A DNA stretch of 25,913 nt, taken from positions 1-25,913 of IMG/VR virus record IMGVR_UViG_3300025280_000144; one strand, given 5' to 3'. Position numbers and translations under genes: made by a program. Shown piece after piece: positions 7,426 to 14,448 of this stretch. Numbering within the stretch: the stretch's first letter is position 1; every line of letters starts with the position of its first letter. The DNA comes from a virus. Under the pieces are notes generated by a model, which saw nothing but the letters and a program-made list of their open reading frames with translations, did not search any database and was not told the DNA's origin.

Positions 7426-8367
7426 TTAAGAGTCCACAGCCGGAAGTATGTATCCGCTGGCGGTATCCGTCGCCGTACCATAGTTCTCGATCTGTCGCAC
7501 TCCATCACAATCGACCAGGATCTCACTCGCAGTATCATGGTGCCCGATGAAGTTGTTGGCAACAATACCAGTGTTGGCGGTTGTATCATTATCAATCAGG
7601 AGGTCTCCTGCGGTATTGCCGACCACTACATAATTGTCGGCAACAACCACCTCGGTCAGGTCTTTCCCAGTCGCACAGAGAATAAGCTTGCAACTGGTCG
7701 CACCATCGCAAATCACTGAATTCCCAGTGAAGATCCCCTCCGCAAGATCAGCATTGATCTCAATCATCTCCAGCCCAGCAGTGTCAGGAGACACCCAACG
7801 ACAGTTGGTGACCTTCAGGCCATCAGCTTCATTGTTTGTCGTCCCCGTTGCCTTGATTGGGCTAAGGAAATTCTCGTCATCCGTGTTGTCAACGAATTCA
7901 ATTTGATCAAACCAGGCACCAACCGCCGTTACTCCAACTCCCGCCACCACATCGGCATGGCCTGATGCGAAGACCATATTCGACAAAGTAACGTCGGCGG
8001 CTGATATCACCGCCGTCACCGATGTACCACCGTCCATCAGGAAGCGTGGGCGTTGATTGAAATTCCCGAGACCAATAGCTGTGATCCCAGCTACATCAAG
8101 AGCAATCCCAGCCGCACCCGTAATAGTCTCAGCGTGGTTCGGCATCAATAGAATGACATCGCCATTGTTGGCCGTGCATTGACCGATAGCATAATCAAAC
8201 GTGCTAAAGGGCCTGTCACGGGAACCTTTGTTCCCATCTGACCCATTGGCACTATTCACCCAAAATACGTTGCCTGCATAACTGTTCAGCACAGGCATAC
8301 CAAGGATACTCACTCCGTTGGCGAACCCGCCAGGGTAATGAGACCCCTTCCAACCTTTAGTCGCCAT
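7426..8367 (-). CDS. Right-handed beta-helix virion protein next to the capsid gene
   Basis: 313 residues. After an N-terminal segment (MATKGWKGSHYPGGFANG...) comes WVNSANGSDGNKGSRDRPFSTFDYAIGQC, the usual opening of pectin-lyase-like parallel beta-helix proteins, with 'sequential tiles' of short strands through the rest (VTLSNMVFAS, LKVTNCRWVS, GIFTGNSVICD, VVVADNYVVVGN, GIVANNFIGH). No catalytic Asp/Glu pair is obvious. The first ~35 residues may be a particle-binding part. It lies directly after the major capsid gene and has a GGAG ribosome site. It could be a head fibre, decoration or glycan-binding protein; its position among head genes favours a head-associated role over a tailspike. 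Confidence 0.75.
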   Translation of the reverse strand: MATKGWKGSHYPGGFANGVSILGMPVLNSYAGNVFWVNSANGSDGNKGSRDRPFSTFDYAIGQCTANNGDVILLMPNHAETITGAAGIALDVAGITAIGLGNFNQRPRFLMDGGTSVTAVISAADVTLSNMVFASGHADVVAGVGVTAVGAWFDQIEFVDNTDDENFLSPIKATGTTNNEADGLKVTNCRWVSPDTAGLEMIEINADLAEGIFTGNSVICDGATSCKLILCATGKDLTEVVVADNYVVVGNTAGDLLIDNDTTANTGIVANNFIGHHDTASEILVDCDGVRQIENYGTATDTASGYILPAVDS

Positions 8368-8385
8368 ATTTATTCTCCAGACAAG

Positions 8386-8413
8386 AGGGGCGACTCATAA
8401 AAGAGCCGCCCCT
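8386..8413 (-). terminator. Strong hairpin after the major capsid gene
   Basis: On the minus-strand transcript AGGGGCGGCTC pairs with GAGUCGCCCCU through 11 base pairs (one G-U wobble) around a six-base loop, 29 bases after the capsid stop codon. The following bases CTTGTCTGG are not a good U-tract, so it is probably a partial terminator or an mRNA 3'-end stabiliser, which would let capsid protein be made in larger amounts than the downstream tail proteins. Confidence 0.6.
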
Positions 8414-8441
8414 ATCCGCCGATCAATATCGGCACTTGTGG

Positions 8442-9350
8442 TTATGCACCAGGCGAACCATATACGCCGCGCCAATCGGTAGATCCTACTGAAAGGCGGA
8501 AATAGATAGCCGCTTTGGCGTTCTTCGTATCGAAGTCATTGTCCTGGCTGAAATCAATCCTCTCACGCCAGATGAACTTCTGAGCCTCAGGACAATTAGT
8601 CTTAACAAACCAAGCATCCGTATCATTGAGGAAGGAATTAACCAAAATCCCCTCCGGGAATGAACCAGTAACGCGCAATGCGTTCACGGCATTGTTCGCT
8701 GTGTCATTCTGATTCACTGATTTCAATATACGGTTGGCCTCAAACTCAAGATCAGGGGGCACAATCAACTTCCGAGATTGCAACTGTACCCGCAATCCAC
8801 GGTCGTTCTTGGCCTTCCGAATCTTGATCACGATATCTTCCAGAGAAGCTTCTGAGAGATCCGCTGCTGTCGTCAACTCATTGGACTGATCTCCAGAACT
8901 GGTTGGATGATCAGTAGCCAGCATCTCCTTGGCATCACCGAATGTGTACGAACTATTGAATCCACGATTGTAAACATTCGCTGCAATCGTCTCGATGGAA
9001 TTAGCCGCCGAGAACGCCAAGGCCGAAGCCCGACGCCGGGAGACAACTTCATACAAATTGTCCCTCAATTCTTCATACGTCACGATGTAGCCAAGAGCAT
9101 ACGCAGTGTGCGTATAACGAGTCGTCTCACCCTGGGTCTCTGAATCATATGTAATGGATGTACCTTCCGGTTTCGCCGGAACCATTCCAAATCCAGTGAC
9201 CTCCACATCCTCCTCATAATTCTGCTTTGAGGATGTGACCTCAAACATTCCAGGGTAGAGTTCTGGATAGCGTTTGTACTGACGCCCCCAGAATTGTTGC
9301 ACCCCAGGCCATAAAGCCTTCGGATGATTACCAGTTGTGATAACTGCCAT
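8442..9350 (-). CDS. Major capsid protein
   Basis: 302 residues, of the size and composition of the Mu gpT-like / podovirus major head family. The N-terminus is MAVITTGNHPKALWPGVQQF, followed by WGRQYKRYPELYPGMFE, a P-loop-like beta segment (EEDVEVTGFGMVPAKPEG), the long helix region (TYEELRDNLYEVVSRRRA ... ALAFSAANSIETIAANVYN) and an A-domain with SRKLIVPPDLEFEANRIL. It ends in FIWRERIDFSQDNDFDTKNA and VGSTDWRGVYGSPGA. It should form the T-number shell with the scaffold. A GGGGGAG ribosome site precedes ATG 9350 and a stable hairpin follows the stop, both consistent with high expression. Confidence 0.9.
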   Translation of the reverse strand: MAVITTGNHPKALWPGVQQFWGRQYKRYPELYPGMFEVTSSKQNYEEDVEVTGFGMVPAKPEGTSITYDSETQGETTRYTHTAYALGYIVTYEELRDNLYEVVSRRRASALAFSAANSIETIAANVYNRGFNSSYTFGDAKEMLATDHPTSSGDQSNELTTAADLSEASLEDIVIKIRKAKNDRGLRVQLQSRKLIVPPDLEFEANRILKSVNQNDTANNAVNALRVTGSFPEGILVNSFLNDTDAWFVKTNCPEAQKFIWRERIDFSQDNDFDTKNAKAAIYFRLSVGSTDWRGVYGSPGA

Positions 9351-9365
9351 TGTTCAGTCTCCCCC

Positions 9366-10007
9366 CTAGATGCCCAAGATGCCGTCACCGGCAGCAGTGC
9401 TGCCGTGGGCCTCGGTATGGTTGGAAACCAGAACCTCGACCCGAGCATGAGTGAGTGTTGTGTCGTTATCATCACGATTCACCGCTCGTATGATCAGGAG
9501 TTGATTAGATGCGTCCGCTGCCGGGGCATCCGAAGTTGTATCAAGCTCCATACCAGAGCGCCCGGTTGATGTATTACCGGAGTGCGTCGCAATCAACACT
9601 GCATTCAAGCCCATCGATGCCGCAGGTATCGCCCCGTCAGCCTGAACTTCAAAAGCAAGATCAGGATCATCGGCGACCCACGCTACGCCCTCTGTGGACG
9701 CAGGACTATAGGCTCTATCAGGGTTCGACGGATCAGCGGCAAATGAAACAATCACGCCAGTCACGCGATTGCCATCTCCCACCGTTGCTGAAGTGATCGC
9801 TGGCAAAGTGCCAATCGGAGCGACCCCCACGCCTGGGACCTTCACTTCAGCGGTATTTGACGTGCCCGATTTGATAACAGCATCTCCCACGAATAATGCC
9901 GTGCCGTATGCGGCAGGAATATAATATGGGTTCGCTGCTCCATTGTAAGGGGCACCATTGCGATGCCGCATGGGCATAAGCCCACTCGGCCTGTCAACAT
10001 TCGCCAT
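9366..10007 (-). CDS. Head decoration / structural protein upstream of capsid gene
   Basis: 213 residues, starting MANVDRPSGLMPMRHRNGAP, then YIPAAYGTALFVGDAVIKSG and a beta-rich stretch (VAPIGTLPAITSATVGDGNRV ... VTGVIVSFAADPSNPDRAY), ending in VEVLVSNHTEAHGSTAAG. The AY..A..VGD.V...G pattern is common in structural proteins encoded directly before this type of capsid gene. A decoration or cement function fits the gene order but is inferred. The ATG follows a good GGGAG site; the stop is 15 bases before the capsid ATG. Confidence 0.75.
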   Translation of the reverse strand: MANVDRPSGLMPMRHRNGAPYNGAANPYYIPAAYGTALFVGDAVIKSGTSNTAEVKVPGVGVAPIGTLPAITSATVGDGNRVTGVIVSFAADPSNPDRAYSPASTEGVAWVADDPDLAFEVQADGAIPAASMGLNAVLIATHSGNTSTGRSGMELDTTSDAPAADASNQLLIIRAVNRDDNDTTLTHARVEVLVSNHTEAHGSTAAGDGILGI

Positions 10008-10028
10008 GTTTTACTCCCAAAATGAAGC

Positions 10029-10045
10029 CCGCTTATCTCAAGCGG
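10029..10045 (-). other. Small hairpin between head genes
   Basis: CCGCTT (10029-10034) and AAGCGG (10040-10045) form a six-base-pair stem with a five-base loop. On the minus strand it is followed by a T-rich stretch (TTCATTTT), so it may act as a weak terminator or processing site before the decoration and capsid genes. It lies just upstream of the ribosome site of the 9366-10007 gene. Confidence 0.4.
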
Positions 10046-10075
10046 ACTAGAGTTTATGCCAATAGGACCGAGTGA

Positions 10076-10534
10076 TCATCGTGTCTCCACTGTGATTCCA
10101 CGGCCCTGACTTGATGGATAGAACTTGCTACGGTCTGAACCGTCAGCCCCTTTGACCAACCCTCCCCGCAGCTGTTCATCAACTTCATCCAGTTCAGCCT
10201 GCTTGGCAGCCTGATCCTGGGTATAGAATTTCATCGGAAGCTCCATTAGGAAGCCATACTTAGGGCTACCGTTCTCATGCACGCCTACTATCTGGCGTAT
10301 TCGTGTGTCTAGTTTAACACCCGACGACTTCTCAATTGCCTCTTTGTCCTGAACAAACTGATATCCAGCTTCTTCAAATCTCTGAAGACGCCCAGGATCT
10401 TCATTGACCCAGCGTCTATAGTAGCCCTTACGTTCGGGCGCTTGTAGCCTCTGCTGAACGCCGCCAACCGGCTTTCTTGGCTTCCTTTCCCTTCGCTCAC
10501 GTCTCTCAAACTGAACTTCGTCTTTTTCTGCCAT
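10076..10534 (-). CDS. Conserved phage protein between scaffold and decoration genes
   Basis: 152 residues. The N-terminal quarter is strongly basic (about residues 8-37, ERRERRERKPRKPVGG...), then YYRRWVNEDPGRLQRFEEAGYQFV, a motif often seen in phage head-region proteins, and an acidic/Gln-rich middle. Its C-terminus is RSKFYPSSQGRGITVETR. There is no membrane segment or catalytic motif. I chose ATG 10534, with GGGAG seven bases before it, over the GTG one codon upstream. It may be a head assembly or internal protein; I cannot name a function. Confidence 0.72.
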   Translation of the reverse strand: MAEKDEVQFERRERRERKPRKPVGGVQQRLQAPERKGYYRRWVNEDPGRLQRFEEAGYQFVQDKEAIEKSSGVKLDTRIRQIVGVHENGSPKYGFLMELPMKFYTQDQAAKQAELDEVDEQLRGGLVKGADGSDRSKFYPSSQGRGITVETR

Positions 10535-10546
10535 CACGCGACTCCC

Positions 10547-11353
10547 TCATTTGCGCTCTTGTTCAAAATATGCAGCAGCGTACTCCCCAAGAGATTTGAA
10601 GAGACCCTCTTCCACATACCGTTTACCGTGTGCGCGAGCTTCTGGCGGAAGATCGGCAGCCTTCCCGCTCCCAGTTCCGGCACGCTGTTGTCCCCCACCT
10701 TCAACGTGCGGAGCACCCCTACCGCCAGACTCACCAAATTTCGCAGGATAAGCCTTCCTGACTAGATTGCTCACTTCATCAAGTTGTCCTGATAAAGGCA
10801 GACCAGGCTTCTCTGCTTGCACATCATCCAGATAGCCAATCGCTAATCGCGTCATCGCGCTATCTTTATTAAACCACTGATTTTTCGATTCCCACGCCAA
10901 CACTTCTGCTGGCGGTTTAGATTCCGGGTTATCACCACGCAGACTGCTCTCAACCAGCTTCCGATCACGTTCCGCAGCCTCAAATGCACCTTGATCACTG
11001 TTCCGCACTGCGGCACGCTGTCTCTGCTGAATGTCAGCGAATGCCTTGGCGTATTCACGCTCACTGACCTGGGAAATCACTCCGCCAAGATTATTAACTA
11101 CAGTCTTCAGACGTTCAATCTCGCTGTGAGCAGTATCGAGCCGTTCTCGGCTGATCTCCTTGATATTCTCTCCGCGTTCAACAAATTCATCAGCATCACG
11201 CCAGATGTCTGGATCTCCCCGCCATTCTTCTCTTGGAACCCATCCATCCTTCCTGGCACGGACCTCAACCTCAGTCTCAGTCTCACTAGATCCCACATCC
11301 TCCTGAGTAGTATCAACCTCAGTGGCATCTTGCCCCTCTGTCTCGTCGATCAT
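10547..11353 (-). CDS. Scaffolding protein
   Basis: 268 residues, very hydrophilic. It opens with an acidic tail (MIDETEGQDATEVDTTQEDV...), then the phage-scaffold-like block RARKDGWVPREEWRGDPDIWRDADEFVERG (given here in family terms), a long coiled-coil segment (ERLDTAHSEIERLKTVVNNL... through about residue 135) and a helical C-terminus ending YAAAYFEQERK. Its position two genes before the capsid gene fits a scaffold that templates procapsid assembly and exits before DNA packaging. The start at ATG 11353 has AAGGGA just upstream. The W-V-P...E-W motif is a recurring scaffold signature. Confidence 0.85.
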   Translation of the reverse strand: MIDETEGQDATEVDTTQEDVGSSETETEVEVRARKDGWVPREEWRGDPDIWRDADEFVERGENIKEISRERLDTAHSEIERLKTVVNNLGGVISQVSEREYAKAFADIQQRQRAAVRNSDQGAFEAAERDRKLVESSLRGDNPESKPPAEVLAWESKNQWFNKDSAMTRLAIGYLDDVQAEKPGLPLSGQLDEVSNLVRKAYPAKFGESGGRGAPHVEGGGQQRAGTGSGKAADLPPEARAHGKRYVEEGLFKSLGEYAAAYFEQERK

Positions 11354-11391
11354 CGTATCCCTTCCCTATTCTCTGAATCATCATTCACTCA

Positions 11392-13647
11392 TTAAGTGCG
11401 CGTATTCTGCGGGATCTTCATTCCTTCCACGATTGGAATCCCAAACACTCTCTCTATTATTGGTCCCACCGTTACGCGACCTGGCGTCGCTCCAGTTCTT
11501 TTTATCATATCTAATGTTAGATCCTCTTTGGCTGTCCATAGCAAAGCCGCATCCCGGCTATCAAAGACGAAAGAGAGGTGGGATACGACACCTTCTGCCG
11601 TGATCCTTCTTCCCTCTTCATCAAAGATCCCCCACTTACCAGTATCAAGATCGATCTCCTGCACCTCCACACCGTATTCTTCCGCTAATTTCCTGAAGTA
11701 ATTAGTGTGTGCCTTGTCATATAGCTCCCTGGTCCACTTTGCTTCATACCGGATGTCAAGATCCGAATAACCAGTATCTCTAACACTGAAGACACTCTCA
11801 ATTACATTTTCCGTCCAATTTTCATTATCCTCCAGTGTGGGGTATGCCCGCATCAACGCCTCGTAAACTCCAATATCATTTGATATCAGCACATGAAGGT
11901 CATTGTATGATACCTGTTGATGACTCATCGCCTCTCGAGCAATCCGAATCATCTCATTGTTAACTTCAGTATCTACAAGGTAAGGACTGCGATGGTTAAG
12001 GACGAGGAGTGGACGATCCCCGCGAATTCTCTCCGCAATATCATCGCCAAGAACATCGTTTAGTTCATTGTCTTTGATCTTTAACTCTCTGGAGAGACCT
12101 CTGGACTCAATATTTCCTGGTCCTGACAGTTCGTCTGGGACGAACTTGGTGCGTATTAACCATCCACTCCCATCGGAAGCGCGTTCCACATTGGCAATCG
12201 CTTTGATCACTCCGTCCAGTCTGTAAGACCTCGCAACCTGCTCTCCCGTAGGCCATGTCAAAAAGTCATAGCCATTGTCTGCGGCGTAGCGCAGCATCCG
12301 GCGCATGCCAAGCTTTGCCCATTCCATATCGTCTTTGTATGGCAGGTTGGGAACACGATCCCTGGACAGATACGGCTCTAACTCTGATCTAAGTTCCTCC
12401 CATTCCCTCTGATCCATGTCGGACGAACTGGAAGGACCAAGGTGTCTCGCTTCATTCCGGTCAACATGCGTCCCTTGCATGTAACGATTCATCTTTACTT
12501 GAATCTCTGGTGTTAACGGCGGTCTCCACCCCCTCTCCCGCCCAACCTTTTCCCAATCGCTCTGATTTTCCCCCATGTGGATAATATCATGCCCACCGCC
12601 GATTGATGATTCGGGGCCTGAGAGGAAATCCCATGTTCGGAGCCGGGTAATAGTGTTGAACGGGTCGCCGTGTCGACCAGGAAATTCCACCCCAAAATCC
12701 TGCCGCAGAAGGGGCGGGGCAGCAAGGCCAGCTCCCTCAAAAGATACGACAGCCGGTCGGTCCCATGGTTGAAACCTTAGAAATATTTCCCGCGCATCAC
12801 TACCGCCGGGAAAATTCTTCCATCTGGCGTGCTTGGCCTCGCCCCGTGGCCTGAGAATATTTGAACCGGTTGTACCAGAAACCCGATCAGGAGCGCCGCG
12901 GAACACTTCGGTGGGTATAAGCTGACCTCGACCAACTATTTCCAGGATCTCGTTCTTGGGAATATCACGATTTATATTTTCAGGCGACTGAAACCACTCG
13001 TTTAACCCAGAATACCCGATCTCAACATTACCAGCACCGCCGCGTCTTAACACATTCTTCCACACGTCGGGGTTCCCTGTTGTTCTTACTGTATTGAAGA
13101 TGGCTTCGAAAGCCCTGGAATTCCATAGAGGGCCGGAGGGAGTTGCTACTCCTCCAAAGGAGCCAATTGGCCTGCCGCGCTGTCGCTGCAGTTGCACGGG
13201 CTCCGTGACTTGAGCGGGCACCTCTTGAGCAGGCACCTCTTGAGCAGACGGCAACTGCGTGAAATTCCTAATCTCTCTGGCAAATCGCAATGGACTGAAC
13301 GGTCTCACTGTGCCAGTTACTTTCCCGCCCCGCCTAAAATACGATCCCACATCCCTGAGATAATCGGAAACACCAGGGACATCTCCAAGATTTTGCCTAT
13401 CCAGTAGTCTTCCGAGAGCATTCACATCCCGCTGATTCTGAGGAGGTCGCAATCTCGCAAATTGGCTCCTCAGGCCCCTCAGTCGTTTAGCCAACACATT
13501 GTCGTCGGGCCTTCTTTGAGGAGTCGTCCGCCTCCGTGTAGCCCCACCAATTCCGCCAAGGGGGCCATGACCACTAATAAAATGGTCAAATTCTGGTCTG
13601 TTCTGGACCAGATGTCGCCAGATACTCGGTGGTCTGAACGCCGCCAT
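11392..13647 (-). CDS. 751-residue multidomain protein of the phage 'polyvalent protein' type
   Basis: Residues 1-150 are basic (many Arg/Pro). Two VPAQE repeats and an AT-hook-like RQRGRPIGS follow at about 138-160. A block EIGYSGLNEWFQSPEN ... IPKNEILEIVGRGQL follows at about 200-235. Then come WKNFPGGSDAREIFLRF (about 275-292), IIHMGENQSDWEKVGRERGW (about 350-370), PYKDDMEWAKLGMRRMLRYAADNGYDFLTWPTGEQ (about 430-465, in pieces), and a C-terminal YDKAHTNYFRKLAEEYGVEVQ (about 648-668). This ordered set (sGLxeWL / PGGxxYREILL / EIQSDWHQ.GR / ELamKRmlRyAaenGyd.i.WttGeq) is known from large phage and mobile-element proteins thought to be injected with DNA. The activity of the domain is unknown to me. 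The gene sits between scaffold and portal-side genes, fitting an internal virion protein. Confidence 0.75.
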   Translation of the reverse strand: MAAFRPPSIWRHLVQNRPEFDHFISGHGPLGGIGGATRRRTTPQRRPDDNVLAKRLRGLRSQFARLRPPQNQRDVNALGRLLDRQNLGDVPGVSDYLRDVGSYFRRGGKVTGTVRPFSPLRFAREIRNFTQLPSAQEVPAQEVPAQVTEPVQLQRQRGRPIGSFGGVATPSGPLWNSRAFEAIFNTVRTTGNPDVWKNVLRRGGAGNVEIGYSGLNEWFQSPENINRDIPKNEILEIVGRGQLIPTEVFRGAPDRVSGTTGSNILRPRGEAKHARWKNFPGGSDAREIFLRFQPWDRPAVVSFEGAGLAAPPLLRQDFGVEFPGRHGDPFNTITRLRTWDFLSGPESSIGGGHDIIHMGENQSDWEKVGRERGWRPPLTPEIQVKMNRYMQGTHVDRNEARHLGPSSSSDMDQREWEELRSELEPYLSRDRVPNLPYKDDMEWAKLGMRRMLRYAADNGYDFLTWPTGEQVARSYRLDGVIKAIANVERASDGSGWLIRTKFVPDELSGPGNIESRGLSRELKIKDNELNDVLGDDIAERIRGDRPLLVLNHRSPYLVDTEVNNEMIRIAREAMSHQQVSYNDLHVLISNDIGVYEALMRAYPTLEDNENWTENVIESVFSVRDTGYSDLDIRYEAKWTRELYDKAHTNYFRKLAEEYGVEVQEIDLDTGKWGIFDEEGRRITAEGVVSHLSFVFDSRDAALLWTAKEDLTLDMIKRTGATPGRVTVGPIIERVFGIPIVEGMKIPQNTRT
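11512..11542. repeat. 31-bp dispersed repeat, copy A (in 751-residue gene)
   Basis: The plus-strand 31-mer beginning taatgttagatcctct and ending ggctgtccatagc occurs here and at 19060-19090 with one mismatch (t11528 versus c19076). Here it lies in the 3' part of the 751-residue gene, encoding LWTAKEDLTL. Confidence 0.9.
13167..13189. repeat. 23-bp dispersed repeat, copy A (AT-hook codons)
   Basis: The 23-mer that starts ttggcctgccgcgctgtcgc occurs exactly here and at 18656-18678, in the same strand and reading phase, encoding QRQRGRP in both proteins (751-residue protein and TerS). The neighbouring codons differ. Confidence 0.9.
13218..13247. repeat. Two tandem 15-bp repeats coding VPAQE
   Basis: The 15-mer gcacctcttgagcag is present twice in tandem (13218-13232, 13233-13247). 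It encodes the repeated VPAQE linker immediately before the AT-hook-like stretch of the 751-residue protein. Copy number can change without breaking the frame. Confidence 0.9.
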
Positions 13648-13654
13648 GATGAAA

Positions 13655-13921
13655 TCACTCCAAAGCCATTGCCCTAGCTTGTATTACTGTCATTGCCCTC
13701 CTCGTCGTCAGTGTTCCAGCGAACTTGCCAGTAGACCGATCCACAATGAGAAATTGTTTAGCGTATCCATCTTGGGCCATCTGTGCTCGCCATTCGTAGG
13801 CTAGAGATGGTTCCGGCTCTGTATTCTCATCTCCAAACTGCTGCCGCCATTCGCGCTTCCAACGATCACGCCATTCCTCTGGAATGACAGCCGGTACGTC
13901 TAAGCTCTTGCGATCAGCCAT
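13655..13921 (-). CDS. Small hypothetical protein
   Basis: 88 residues. It has a Trp/Arg-rich N-terminal helix (EEWRDRWKREWRQQFGDEN), then EPSLAYEWRAQMAQDGYAKQFLIVD and a basic end with TGTLTTRR-like composition. No family is recognised. ATG 13921 overlaps the end of the GroES-like gene by eight bases; an upstream in-frame start at 13954 would add residues antiparallel in phase to that gene and seems less likely. The stop is seven bases before the ATG of the 751-residue gene. Confidence 0.62.
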   Translation of the reverse strand: MADRKSLDVPAVIPEEWRDRWKREWRQQFGDENTEPEPSLAYEWRAQMAQDGYAKQFLIVDRSTGKFAGTLTTRRAMTVIQARAMALE

Positions 13922-14228
13922 CATCTTCCACCACCGCTGCAACGTCCTCGTCATTCAGAATGCGATAGTCCTTCCCATCCACACCCTTGAATTCCATGCC
14001 CCCATAACGCGGAACCGTTACAAGATCACCAGCCTTGGGATGTGGCTCCTTAAAACGCTCAAAGGCATTCGGCCCAACAGCCAGAACCACTCCACGAGTC
14101 ATGGCAGCGCCCCAACGCTCAGTGGTCTCGTCCGGTAGATGCACTCCACCGGAGGTCACCTTCTTAACCTCCTCTGGCTGCACAACTACTTTCCATCCTC
14201 TTGGATCAAGCCCGCTCGGATTATTCAT
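13914..14228 (-). CDS. GroES/Cpn10-like phage co-chaperonin
   Basis: 104 residues with the Cpn10 order: a first strand GLDPRGWKVVVQPEE (6-20), a mobile-loop region KKVTSGGVHLPDETTE (22-37), GVVLAVGP (46-53), KAGDLVTVPRYGG (65-77) and the C-terminal DGKDYRILNDEDVAAVVE (84-101). GroES caps GroEL and closes the folding chamber. Phage versions (T4 gp31 is the classic) let host GroEL fold capsid proteins. No GroEL is encoded here, so it would use the host's. It lies between portal and capsid genes, which fits a head-assembly role. It overlaps its neighbours by eight bases on both sides. The hydrophobic IVL tripeptide of the E. coli GroES loop is VHL here. Confidence 0.88.
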   Translation of the reverse strand: MNNPSGLDPRGWKVVVQPEEVKKVTSGGVHLPDETTERWGAAMTRGVVLAVGPNAFERFKEPHPKAGDLVTVPRYGGMEFKGVDGKDYRILNDEDVAAVVEDDG

Positions 14229-14448
14229 CGGAGGCCCAATCCGGATTATAGAATGATGCTATGTCCTTGAATTCCAGTAGCGTGATATCACCAAGCGCTA
14301 CAGCATACCCCTGGTCAATCTCATTCAGTGACTCTCCGCTACCCCAAACCTCCAATCGGCCCTTGCGGCGGTCTTCTAGGTATCTCCACACGGCCCTGGT
14401 TGTCGGGTGCTGTCTCCACTCCCCGAACTCCTCCTGTGTTAGCTCCAT
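14221..14448 (-). CDS. Small portal-adjacent protein, unknown
   Basis: 75 residues from ATG 14448 (MELTQEEFGEWRQHPTTRAV...), rich in Trp, Glu and Arg, with the pattern HPxT...V..YLEDRR.G....W.SGES seen in small proteins encoded after phage portals. The start lies inside the portal gene in another frame, giving a 110-base overlap with the portal 3' end; an AGGA lies 11 bases and a GGAG three bases before the ATG. A frame-extending TTG at 14490 would lengthen the overlap further. The stop overlaps the start of the GroES-like gene. Function unknown. Confidence 0.68.
   Translation of the reverse strand: MELTQEEFGEWRQHPTTRAVWRYLEDRRKGRLEVWGSGESLNEIDQGYAVALGDITLLEFKDIASFYNPDWASDE

Noticed and set aside
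10991-11395. 134-codon rightward open frame across the scaffold gene
   Set aside because: Shadow of the strongly charged scaffold coiled coil; Leu/Ser/Ile-rich in the way such shadows are.
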